Shown here in pieces: positions 16,426 to 27,900 of a stretch of DNA of 34,684 nt. The stretch's first letter is position 1, and every line of letters starts with the position of its first letter. The notes beneath the pieces are model-generated. The model did not search any database. It had not been told where the DNA came from and was given only the letters and a program-made list of their open reading frames with translations. The stretch lies in the NCBI GenBank assembly GCA_949746285.1, contig CATJZH010000135.1, positions 1 through 34,684 of the forward strand, read 5' to 3'. The translations under genes and the position numbers were made by a program. The DNA is from an uncultured Clostridia bacterium. Lineage in GTDB: Bacteria > Bacillota > Clostridia > TANB77 > CAG-508.

Positions 16426-17709
16426 ATGTTTAAAAATAAACGTTCATATTTAGTTCCGATAATAGGATTTGCATTCATAATTTTAATTTCTACAATAGTA
16501 CTTTGTTTACCAATATGTAATTATAAACCAATAAGCTTTAGAGATGTTTTATTTACAGCTACATCAGCACTTACAACAACAGGATTTACTAAATCAGCTT
16601 TGCAAACACAATTTAATTTCCTAGGACAGGCTATTCTTGCAATACTTATGGAAATAGGAGCAATGGGCTTTGTTATTTTTATATCTTATTTTTTAAGTGT
16701 AAGAAATAAAAAAATAAGAATGTCAGATATAATCTTAATAAACGATAATATAAGTGGTGATAGTTATGCTTCTATAAAAGAGCATTCAATATTTATTGGA
16801 AAACTTATGCTTAAAGTACAATTAGCAGGAATTATTTTTTTGGCATTAAGATTTATTCCTATGTTTGGAATAGGAAGAGGGATTTGGTATAGCATTTTTC
16901 ATACAATATCTGCATTTAGTAATACAGGATTTACTTTATTTGAAGGAGAAAGTTTAAGCTATTTTGCAAGTGATATATATGTTCAAATAGTTTTAATAGT
17001 ACTTATGATTTTAGGAAGCATAGGAATATTAGTAATTGAAGATTTAAAGAAAAACAGGCATAAAAGATTTAATAGATTAAAGTTGCAAACAAAAATAGTT
17101 TTGACATACACAATAGGATTATTATTTGTTCCAATGTTTATAATGAAAATGTTAGACCCAACATTATCATTACTAAATTGTTTGTTTATGTCTACTACAA
17201 CAAGATCAACAGGATTTGCAATTACAAATGTATCAAAATTATGCATGGAAAATCAAGCAATGCTTATGATACTTATGTTTATAGGTGGGTCACCAACATC
17301 AACTTCAGGTGGTGTTAAAATAATAACAATAGCAATATTACTTTCAACAGTAATATCAACATTAAGAGGAAAAGAAGAAACAGTAATGTTTTGGAAAAGA
17401 ATACCAGATTCTAGTATAAGAAAAGCATTTTCTATATTGATGGTTTTTGTTATTGTATTGGCAGTAACTTGTACAATATTCTATCATTTAGATAATATAG
17501 GAATATTTAATATTATATTTGAAAGTATTTCGGCAATAACAAATACAGGTTTAACTGTTACAGATTATAATACTTTAAAGATAGGTGGAGAAGTGATAAT
17601 AATGTTCTTAATGTATGTAGGAAGAGTAGGACCTTTAACAATGGTACTTGCAGTAATAAATAAAGATAGAAAAAATATAAAATATCCAAGTGAAGACGTA
17701 ATATTATAA
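16426..17709 (+). CDS. ktrB: K+ transporter membrane subunit, TrkH/KtrB family
   Basis: The 427-aa polytopic protein is the ion-conducting subunit of a Ktr-type potassium uptake system. Seen: the four pore-loop selectivity-filter motifs TTGF (G53), NTGF (G168), STGF (G263) and NTGL (G375), each preceding a membrane helix, plus the hallmark GGSPTSTSGGVKIITIAILL. Length and the missing extra N-terminal helices fit KtrB/KtrD rather than the longer TrkH. The RCK subunit gene begins 13 nt after its stop. GGAAGAG precedes the ATG, and TATAAT at 16387-16392 could be its -10. In Bacillus relatives, Ktr systems support K+ homeostasis, often under c-di-AMP control; that control is not visible here. Confidence 0.95.
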   Translation: MFKNKRSYLVPIIGFAFIILISTIVLCLPICNYKPISFRDVLFTATSALTTTGFTKSALQTQFNFLGQAILAILMEIGAMGFVIFISYFLSVRNKKIRMSDIILINDNISGDSYASIKEHSIFIGKLMLKVQLAGIIFLALRFIPMFGIGRGIWYSIFHTISAFSNTGFTLFEGESLSYFASDIYVQIVLIVLMILGSIGILVIEDLKKNRHKRFNRLKLQTKIVLTYTIGLLFVPMFIMKMLDPTLSLLNCLFMSTTTRSTGFAITNVSKLCMENQAMLMILMFIGGSPTSTSGGVKIITIAILLSTVISTLRGKEETVMFWKRIPDSSIRKAFSILMVFVIVLAVTCTIFYHLDNIGIFNIIFESISAITNTGLTVTDYNTLKIGGEVIIMFLMYVGRVGPLTMVLAVINKDRKNIKYPSEDVIL

Positions 17710-17722
17710 AAGGAGGAGAGTC

Positions 17723-18154
17723 ATGAGAAAACAATGTGTAATAGTTGGATTAGGAAAATATGGAACAAGTATTGCTAAAAAATTGTCAGACTCTAAAATA
17801 GAAGTTTTAGCAATTGATAGTGATATAAAAGTAGTAGAAAAAGTTAGTAATTATGTTACAAAAGCTATATGTATAGATGTAACTTCTGAAGAATCTTGGA
17901 GTAAAGTTCCATTAAAAGATTTTGATGTAGGAGTAGTATGTTTTGGTGAAAATCTTACAGCTAGTATAATATCATGTATGGAACTTCAAGATGCTGGAGT
18001 AAAATATATTATAGCTAAAGCAGGTGATAAACACCATAAACAAATTCTTCAAAAATTAAACATAGACGAAGTAGTATTTCCAGAAGAATTTGTTGGAGAA
18101 ATTACAGCAGAAAATATATTACAAATGGAAGAACAGAAAAAATTGAAATCTTAG
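17723..18154 (+). CDS. ktrA: K+ uptake regulatory subunit, KtrA-like, RCK_N only
   Basis: 143 aa. The Rossmann-type RCK_N (TrkA_N) domain binds nucleotides and gates the KtrB channel as a cytoplasmic ring. Seen: the dinucleotide motif GLGKYG (9-14), IDSD after strand 2, and DFDVGVVCFGENLTASI. Typical KtrA/KtrC is ~220 aa with a C-terminal RCK_C (TrkA_C) domain; here the frame stops after the RCK_N fold (…VFPEEFVGEITAENIL), so RCK_C is absent. The next gene begins 27 nt later with no remnant of RCK_C between them, so this is a compact form rather than a recent frameshift. A strong AAAGGAGGAG site supports the start; the gene is in an operon with ktrB. Confidence 0.92.
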   Translation: MRKQCVIVGLGKYGTSIAKKLSDSKIEVLAIDSDIKVVEKVSNYVTKAICIDVTSEESWSKVPLKDFDVGVVCFGENLTASIISCMELQDAGVKYIIAKAGDKHHKQILQKLNIDEVVFPEEFVGEITAENILQMEEQKKLKS

Positions 18155-18181
18155 GATTATCGAGAAAGGAATGAAATTAAA

Positions 18182-18697
18182 ATGAGTGAAAAATTAGTAA
18201 ATGCAATATTAGGTGCATTTGGTGGACTTACAGCAATAGCATATGGCAAAGAAATATTAGTATTTATAATATCTTTAATGCCAATACTAGAATTAAGAGG
18301 AGGACTTATTGCAGCAGCACTATTGGGATTGGATCCAATTCCAAGTTATATAATAAGTATAATAGGAAATATAATTCCTGTACCATTTATTTTATTGTTA
18401 ATAACAAAAATATTAAAATGGATGAGAAATAGTAAATATTTCAAAGGATTTGCTAACTGGTTAGATTCAAAAGTAGAAAAACATAAAGGACAAATAGAAA
18501 AATATGGATATTTAGGTGTTGTTCTATTTGTTGGAATACCACTTCCAGGAACTGGAGCGTGGACTGGTTCTTTAATTGCTTCTGTGCTTGAAATGGATAG
18601 AAAGAAAACTTTTATAGCTGTTCTTGCAGGTATAGTTATGGCAAGTATTATAATGATGATTCTTTCTTTTGGATTAATTGCAAATGTAATAGGATAG
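18182..18697 (+). CDS. Small multidrug export-family membrane protein (COG2426)
   Basis: 171 aa with four or five hydrophobic segments. It carries the family signatures MPILELRGGLIAAALLG (33-49) and GYLGVVLFVGIPLPGTGAWTG (about 109-129), the pattern of the putative small multidrug export family (Sm_multidrug_ex), whose substrates are poorly established. A basic loop (NWLDSKVEKHKGQIEKYG) separates the two conserved blocks. It is the third gene of the ktrBA operon, 27 nt after ktrA, and is followed by a strong terminator; the linkage hints at a role in ion or membrane homeostasis, which is inference. The start at 18182 follows GAAAGGAATG. Confidence 0.9.
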   Translation: MSEKLVNAILGAFGGLTAIAYGKEILVFIISLMPILELRGGLIAAALLGLDPIPSYIISIIGNIIPVPFILLLITKILKWMRNSKYFKGFANWLDSKVEKHKGQIEKYGYLGVVLFVGIPLPGTGAWTGSLIASVLEMDRKKTFIAVLAGIVMASIIMMILSFGLIANVIG

Positions 18698-18732
18698 TAA
18701 TAAATATATAAAACGTTTTCCAATTTACCACT

Positions 18733-18770
18733 AAGCTTTTTTATGTTTTAGTAACATAAGAAAGCTTTTT
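18733..18770 (+). terminator. Intrinsic terminator of the ktrBA operon
   Basis: AAGCTTTTTTATGTT (18733-18747) pairs with AACATAAGAAAGCTT (18753-18767) with one wobble, followed by T5 (18766-18770). Confidence 0.8.
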
Positions 18771-18864
18771 GTTATGTTAAAGTAATTAAAAATATATATA
18801 AGTTATAAATCATGTGTCCCTACTAAATACTTAAAAAGCATTGAAAAATGTAAGAAATTTGTTA

Positions 18865-18894
18865 TTTACTTTATATGTTTTAACAAAGTATAGT
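18865..18894 (+). promoter_or_regulatory. Possible promoter of the giant surface protein
   Basis: TTTACT (18865-18870), an 18-nt spacer, then TATAGT (18889-18894). A leader of ~70 nt ends in TTGGAGGAAG before the ATG. The boxes are imperfect, so this is a moderate call. Confidence 0.4.
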
Positions 18895-18969
18895 AGTATT
18901 AGATAATTAGGCGTTTAACTTTGAAAGAGAGGAAAATAGCATTAATAGGTCTTAAATTGGAGGAAGAAA

Positions 18970-21900
18970 ATGGAAAAGAAGTTTATGATTAATTTTAGTA
19001 GGAAGCAAAAAGTAAGTATTTTTATTATATTTACAATTATAGTTTTATTCATAATAGGAGTTTTAAACTATAAAGATAATAAAACCAATAGTATTGCTGC
19101 AAATAGTGAAATGGCTAGAACCTTAACATATGCAGAAGCTCAAGATGGAGATGAAGATATTAAAAATACTGAAAATGTGAAATTTGATGCGTTCTTTTTG
19201 CAGGACTTAGATGGAGATGGGAATGCAGAAAAAATAAGAGGTACTTGCAAAGAGGTAGGAAAAGAAGATACTTTATATATGGAACTAAAAGTACAGACAG
19301 AAGGATATTTAGAAAATGCTCGTATTGAAATAAATGGAAAAAACTTTTATTTGCAAACTTCTTTACCAAAAGATTCTGAACTTAAATATAATTATATAGG
19401 TAATAATATAAAAGAGCTAGAATTTAATACAATAAATAGTGGTAGTCAAAAAGTAATAACAGGAATTGTACGAAGTGGAGATTATAATTATGATTCAAGA
19501 ATTGCAGATGCAATAGGAAATAATATAAATAAGTATAGTAAAGTAAATGATGTAAAATTAACAGGGACTTATGTAGGTCAAGATGGAGCTAGAACTTATA
19601 TAGAGAAAAATGTAGAATTTAATGTAGATTGGTATGGAACAATAGATACCAATATTTATTCAACAAGTCAAAATAGAAATATAACTGAAATGATAAATAA
19701 AGAAGAAGGAACAATAAGTTTTAATTTCGATATATATACTGAAGATAGAGAAGAAAAGTTGTTATTAAAATCTAATCATATAGAAGGAGAGATACCAGAG
19801 ATAAATGGATATTTGCCAATAGAGGTAAAGTATTTGGGTAAAAATGATAGATTTAATTATGATGAAACAACTAGAAAATTTATAATAGATAGAGAAACAG
19901 AAATTATACATGATGAAGTACTAAAAACAACTATGGATTCAAGAAACAAGTATGAGATGAAAATAGTGTATTCAATAGAAGCATATGAGAGTGTTGGAAA
20001 AGAATCAATTCAGTTGCAAATACCAGTAAAAACATACTATAAAGGCTATAACAATCCTAATATAGAATTTAATAACCCATACATAAGTAACATCGAAAGT
20101 TCGACAATTGTATTGGATTGTAATGTGCCACCTACTGTGACAGATCAAACATATAGAACCAACTTTAATGTGAAAGTAGGAAGATATATTTGGAATGATA
20201 TGTCATATTTAGTATTAAAAGATAAACCATTAAATTTATATAATGGAAATAGTGAAGAAGAAAATGATGATACATATAAAGTAATGTGGAAAGTTTTTAT
20301 TGGAACTGAAGAAAAACTAGATTCAATTATAATGAAAGAAACAGCAAATGGAGAGGAAAAACAGTCAGACAAATTTATAAAAAAAGATAGTACAATAGAA
20401 AGTATGGAAGATGTGACATCAAATGTAGGAATATATTTTTATGGGGCTGATACTATATTAGGAGATGATGGATGGATAAAAATATATGATGACGAAACTG
20501 ATACTTTATTAGAAACATTTACAAAAGATACTTGGAACAAATATAAAGAAGAAAACCCATACAGATATGAATTACCAGTAAAACATATAAGAATTGAAAC
20601 AAGTAAGGCTATAAAAAACGAGAGTTATCTAACAGTATATAATATAAAAGAATTAGATGATGAAAAAATAATTCAAAAATATGAAAAGAACGAATTTGAT
20701 GGATTACAACATATAAGCTCAAGATTAGTTGGATATGTGGGAAATACAGAAATTGAAAAAGTTTCTCATACAGCGAAATATGTGGCTCCAGAATCAGAAG
20801 CGACAGTATTTATTAGTAGAGATAAATTATCAACTCAAGAATCAGAAAAGAATATTGATATATATATACAAACTATTGCAGATGATAATAAAAATGAAGT
20901 AAGATGGAAAAATGGTTCATTTTTATTAAGACTACCAGAAGAACTTATAGATGTAAAATTAAATGAAATTTCAATAAATAATACAAATGTTAGTTTAGAA
21001 AGCTATGAATTAGTAAAGGAAAATGGACAGTATTTTATAAAAATATTGACAGAAAATGAGACTCCTCAAACGTACACAATAAGGATAAATTTAGATTTAA
21101 CTGCCAACCCAAGAATGTCAACAGCAACAAGAAATATAGAATTATATGCAACAAATGAAAAAAATAGTGATTATTATTATAAAACATCAGATATTTATGA
21201 TGTAAATAATAACTTAAATACAGAAGAGCAAGTATATTATAATATAGTTAGTATAAGTATGATATCACCAAATTCATTATTAACTACACAGATAGCTAGT
21301 AATTATGATGAGAATGGAAGTATTGCGTTAGCACCACAGATAATAGAATTAGAATATAGATATGATTTAGAAAATGAAAAAACAGTAGATATAGGAATAG
21401 ATGTAATAAATAATTATAGTAATACAATAAGTGAAGTATCAATAATTGGAAAGATACCTTTTGAAGGTAATACTTTTGTATTAAGTAAAAATAATTTAAA
21501 TTCTGAATTTAGTACAAGAATGACAGAAGATGGATTAAGAATACCAGAAGCAATGAAAGATGAAATAAAAGTATACTATTCAGAAAATGAAAATCCAGAT
21601 AAAGATTTAAGCAAAGCTGAGAATGGCTGGAAGACAAAAGATGAAGTGAAGAATTGGGATACAATAAAGAGCTTTTTTATAGATTTCCAAAATTACATAA
21701 TGGATATAGGAGAAAAGGTTGAATTCGGATATACTATAAAGATACCAAAGAAGACTGAATTAAACAAAACATCATATAGCCATCATGGAATAGAGTTTTG
21801 CTTAGATACAGAACAGGGAAAATATAGAACTAGTATAGAACCAAACAAATTAGGAATTAGATTAACAAAAAAATATAATTTTGAATTACAAAAATACCAA

Positions 21901-24900
21901 GAAAATAAAGAAAAATTAATATCAAAAGTAAAATATTCTATAAAAGAAATAAGTATAGATAAAGATGGAAATGAAAAACAAGAAGTAATAAAAACAGATG
22001 TAACAAATTCAGAAGGAAAAATACAATTAAGTAATTTAGCAGTAGAGAAAATATATGAAGTAAAAGAAATAAAAGCGCCAGAGGACTATGAATTAAATTC
22101 AGATGCTATCAGGTTTATTTGTCATATGAATGAAGATGGAAGCATAACTATCGAAAAGTTAAATGGCGAAACTCGAGAAGAAATTGCTATAGAAAAAGAT
22201 GAAGTTAATAATTATAAAGTAGTATTAAAATTAGAAGATAAAGTGAAAGCTAGATTAAAAATTACGAAAAAAGAATTAGGAACAGAAAATAGAGTGGAAA
22301 AGGCTTACTATAAAGTAACTGGAGAAGGACTACCACAAGGTGGAAAAATTTTATCTACTAATAAAGATGGAGAACTTACTTTTGTAGGACTTAGTATAGG
22401 TGAGGAATATGTATTGCAAGAAGTAAAGGTAAGTGGATATTATTTGTCAAGTCCAGTTACATTTAAAATACTAAAACAAGACGAAAGTTATGAAGTTGAA
22501 ATACTAGATGGAGAGGTACTCAAAGAAAGTTTTTCAGAAGAAGATAATATACCAGTTTTAAATATTGTATTAGAAGATGAAAAAATACCAACATATAATT
22601 TAGAAGTCACAAAAATAAAAAGAATAGAAGAGACAACATTAAGCAAGACAGTAGAAGAAAATTCTTCTACTGAAGAAACAACATATTTAGAGGGAGCAAA
22701 ATTTAAATTATATAAAGGAAAACAAGAAATAGGCGAATATGTTACAGATAGTACAGGTAAGATAACAATTACAGGATTATATTTATATGAAGAAGGACGA
22801 AATATAAATCAAACATATACTTTAAAAGAAGTATCAGCACCACAAGGATATACTAAAGTAAAAGATATAACATTTAGAGTGCAAAATAATAATGGAAGCT
22901 TACAATATATAGAAGAACTAAGTTCAGGACAAACAGAAAAAGCATATACAGTAGAGGAAAATACTGTAAAACTTATAATAGAAGATACACCAGCGTTTAA
23001 ATTAGTAAAAAAAGATTTTGAGACAAAAATGCCAGTAGCAAATGTAAAATTTGCAATTTATAACGTAGATGTTGAAGAAGTACCAGCAAAAAATAACAAA
23101 AATGAAATTTTAGGAACGAAAGAGATTGTAAACGGAAAAGAGTACTATACACTAACAACAAATGAAAATGGAGAAATAATAGCAGAGTTACCAGAAGGTA
23201 TATATAAAGCTGTTGAAATAGAAGCTCCTGAGAAATATGATGTTACAGATACGATTCAATATTTTGGAATAGGTACTTCAATAGAAGGAAACAAGTCATT
23301 AGAGAAAATATGGTCAAAAGAAATATTAACTAATTCTGGTGATCAAATAGTATCAGCGAAAGAAACATCTGATGGAGGAATTATAATAGCAGGAAACTTT
23401 AGGAGTAATATAATAGATTTAGGAAATGATGTTATATTAACTAAAAAAGTTGCCACATATTATACTGCTGGAATGGTAATTAAATATAGTCAAGACAAAG
23501 AAGTTGAATGGGCTAAAGCAATAGAAAGTGATTCTAATGTTTATATAAATTCTGTAAATGAAACAACAGAGGGGAATATATTAGTAGGTGGATCTTTTAA
23601 TGGCAGAGGTATGATAGCAGAATATAGTAGCAAAGGTGAAGAAATTTGGGGTAACTTAACTATAGGAATAGATATAAGTTTTATACAGGGAACTGCTGAT
23701 AAAGGAATAGTAATAGCAGGAGAACTAAAAGACTATTGTAAAGATTTTGGAATAGAACCAATAGGTAAAAATAATGGATTTATAGCTAAATATGATAACA
23801 GTAAAGAGTTACAATGGGCAAAAGTAGTAGGAGGAAGTAAATCAGATTATATTAATTCACTATCAGAAACATCTGATGGAGGAATATTAGTAGGAGGATA
23901 TTTCACATCAAGTGAGATAGAATTAGAAGAAAATGTAGTTTTAGAAAATACAAGTTCTTGTAATGGAATGATAATAAAATATAATACTTTAGGAAGTGTA
24001 GATTGGACCAAAACAATTGGAGGAAGCGATACACGTATAAAATCGGTACAAGAGACAAATGATAATGGGTATATAGTAGCAGGATATTTTCGAAGCCAGA
24101 CTTTGGATTTAGGCAATGGTACAATTTTGGAAAAGGTAAGCGGATATAATACTGAAATGGTAATAAAATATGATATGGCTTTAAATGTAGAGTGGGCAAA
24201 AACAGAGGGTGAAGGAATTAATATTTTTATAGAAGAAGCAGATGATAATGGATTTGTATTATATAATGGAAGTATAATAAAATATAATAGCATAGGAGAA
24301 ATTGAATGGAAAAAGGAAATAAAAAGTAATGTAAATTCATTATTGGAGTTAACATCTTCTGAATGTTTAATTATAGAAGATAAAGCAATATCTAAATATA
24401 GTTTTTGTGATATACCAGAAGTAAAAGTTGAAAGAAGAGAGAATGCAGATATTTCAATAGAATCTATGATAAACAATGGTATTAGCGGATATATAGCGGG
24501 AGGATACTTTGAAGATACAATTGATTTAGGCAATGGAATAATATTAGAGTCAAATGGAGGATTAGATGCAGCGATAATTAAGTACTCTAGTATGGGAAAT
24601 GTAGAATGGGCAAGAACAATTGGAGGAGAAGAAGTAGAACAAATTAATTATATAACATCAACAAGTGACAATGGTGTAATAGCTGTAGGATATTTTACAA
24701 GTTTATCAATTGATTTAGGAAATAATATATTTTTAGATTTAACGGATGATGATTTAACAAGAATGGTTATAAAATTTAATAGTAATGGAGAAACAGAATG
24801 GGCAAAGGCAATAGGAAATAGTTGGAGTGACAAAATTGACTCAGTATTAGAAACAAAAGATGGAGGAATACTGGTATCAGGACAGTTCTATGCAGATCAA

Positions 24901-27900
24901 ATTGATTTAGAAGATGGTATAGTATTAGAAAGAAAAAATGAAGAAGCAGGAATGATAATTAAGTATGATGCCAAAGGTAAGTTAGAATGGGCAAATACAG
25001 TGGAAATAAGTTCTCGAAATGGAATAGATACTATTATTGAGACAAAAGATGGAGGTTATGCAATTACAGGAAATTTTTCACACGGAACATATGACTTAGG
25101 AAATGGAGTAGTATTAAATTGTGCAGGTGCTAGAGCAGGAATGTTAATAAAATGTGATTCAAATGGAAATATACAATGGGCAAAAGCTATAGGAGGAGAG
25201 AAAGAAAATGAACTATTATCAATAGTAGAAACGTCAGATGGAGGTTATATAGTATCTGGATATTTAGGTACGGGAAAAATAGACTTTGGAAATGGAATAG
25301 TTCTAAATGGATCAAATAATTATTATTCAGGAATGCTAATAAAATTTAGTAATTTAGGAGAAGTTGAATGGGCAAGAAATAGTGAAGAGGTAAATTCAAT
25401 ATTGCAAGATTCAGATGGAGGAATTGTAGTATCAACATTTTCTGGTTTATTTAAATATAGTACTGAAGGTAAATTAGAATGGTCAAACGATTTTGAAACA
25501 ACTTCAGCAATAAGAATATTTGATGGAACTTATTTAGTAAGTAATTATGGAGAAGTATTAAGAGTAAGAGCAGGTATAGGGATTTCAGAAACTCAAGAAC
25601 TAATAGTAGAGAATAAAAGAAAAGAATTTGCAATTTCAACAGGAGTAAAAAAGATAGGCGAAACAAAAGGGGGAGACATTTCAGGAGAGAACTTAAAGGT
25701 ATATGAAAGAGTAAAATATGGTGATAACAGTAAAAAAGAAATAATAATGACACCAGATAAAGGATATGAAATAATTGCAATTACAGTAAATGGAGAAAAA
25801 CACGTATTTACTCAAAATGAAGATGGAACATATACAATGCCAGTTATTCAAAACATAACAGAAGACCAATATATTGAAGTAAGTTATGGTATAAAATACG
25901 AAGATATTATTGATGACAAAAATAATAATATAATAGTTATAAATAAAATAGATAGTAAAACCAAAGAACCAATACCAGAAGTAACTTTTAAAATTGAAGA
26001 AGTTAAAAAAAGAGAAGGACTAGAAAATGCAATTGGAAATCCAGTAGGTAATGGAAGAGGTGTCCAAGGTGTTGATTATAAAAACCCAGAAAATATTGAA
26101 GAGACTATGGTACAAAATGGAGATTATTATTTTATAGAAAATAATGGGACTTACATACCAAATAACTCAGATACACAAGGTACTGTAGCAAACTCATATA
26201 TTCCAATAGATTTACGTAATAAAGATAAAGAATATGCAGTTGTTGTAAATGGAGAAATGGAATGTGATGGAAATGCTTTATTATATGCATCTATATCAGG
26301 AGATACAAATGCACCAGGATGGGGAAATATTATGGATGTGCGATATTCTGCTGCAGCACAAAATTATTACATATATTTACCACCAGGAAATTTATACTAT
26401 TTACATTTAGGATATGAAAATAGTACTAATAATTTAAGTAATGTAAAAATAAATAGTATACAGGTTTGTCCAGTAAAAGAAATTGCATATGAGTTTATAG
26501 AAAAAGATGGAAAATATGAACCAAACAATAAAGGAATTGATGATACTTGTGCAAATTCTTATATACCAATTGATTTATCAGGTTGTACAGGAAAATATAA
26601 TTTAACAATAAATGCTCAAGTATCAAGTGATTTAGATGGAGATATCGGTTATATGAGTATAACTGAAAGTCCATATAGGATTGATTATAGAAATGCAGAA
26701 ATATGTTTATCTGGAAATGTTGAAGCGAAAGATTATAATTTTGAACTTTCAGGAGGAAAAATATATTATTTACAGTTAGGATATTATAAAAATTCGTATT
26801 ATTCTTGGGGGGATGATTCTTTAATAATAAATAGTTTAAATCTAACTCCAATAGATTCTAGTGAATATAGCATAGAGGTTCAAACAAATAGTGAAGGAAA
26901 AGCAATTGCACAGATACCTTTTGGAACATATAATATAAAAGAAATTGCAGCTCCTGAAAAATATTTGCTAGCAGATGAAATTATGACAATAGACTTTGCA
27001 CTAGATGGGCAAAAAGAGTTTACAATTGAAAATACAGTAGCATCAGAAGTAATAGCTCATCATTATAAAGCAAACAGAAATGCAGAAGGAAATTATGAAT
27101 ATACAGAAGAAAAAATTGTCGAAGACAATATAACTAGAGGTAAGGTTGGAGAAAAATATATAACAGCACCAAAACTAGACTTAGAAAAATATGAATTAAT
27201 AAAAGATGAAAATGGAAATTATGATATTCCAAAAAATGCAACAGGAACATATGGAGAAGATACAATAGAAGTAAACTATTATTATGCAGAAAAAGAGATT
27301 CCACTTACTGTATATCATTATATTGAAGGAACCAATATAAAAGTTCCATTAATGGATGGAACTGAAGCTGAAGAAGAGGTAAGCTACGGAAAAGAAGGAG
27401 AAGAATATGTAACAAATGGTCTTGCTAATGATAGGTTATCTAATGAATATGAATTAGTGGAAGAGGCAGAAAATAAATCAGGAGTATATAAAGTAACAGA
27501 AGTATTTGTAACATATTATTACAAAAAGATTGAAAGAAACATTACTATAGTTAAATATGCAGAAGATGGACAAACACCACTTCAAGGAACCAAATTTAAA
27601 ATAAAACCCAAAAATCAAGAAGAAGCTACAGAAGAAACATATGTAACAGATGTACAAGGAAAAATAAGAATTACTTTAGAAGCTGGAGAATATGAACTAA
27701 TAGAAGTAGAACCTTCAGAAGGATACATGCTTCCAGAAAATCCAATAACAAATATAAATGTAACAAGAGAAACAGAAGATGAAACAAAAATAACATTAAC
27801 AAATGAAAGAGCAAGAGGACAAGTTATAGTACATTATTATTTAGAAGGTACAACTGAAAAAATAATTGAAGATGAAATAAAAACTGGTGTAATAGGAGAA

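Noticed and set aside
23847..24533. 228-residue minus-strand frame inside the giant gene
   Set aside because: It is a shadow of the propeller repeats. The repeated pattern in it is the reverse of the sense repeats, and it has no start signals.
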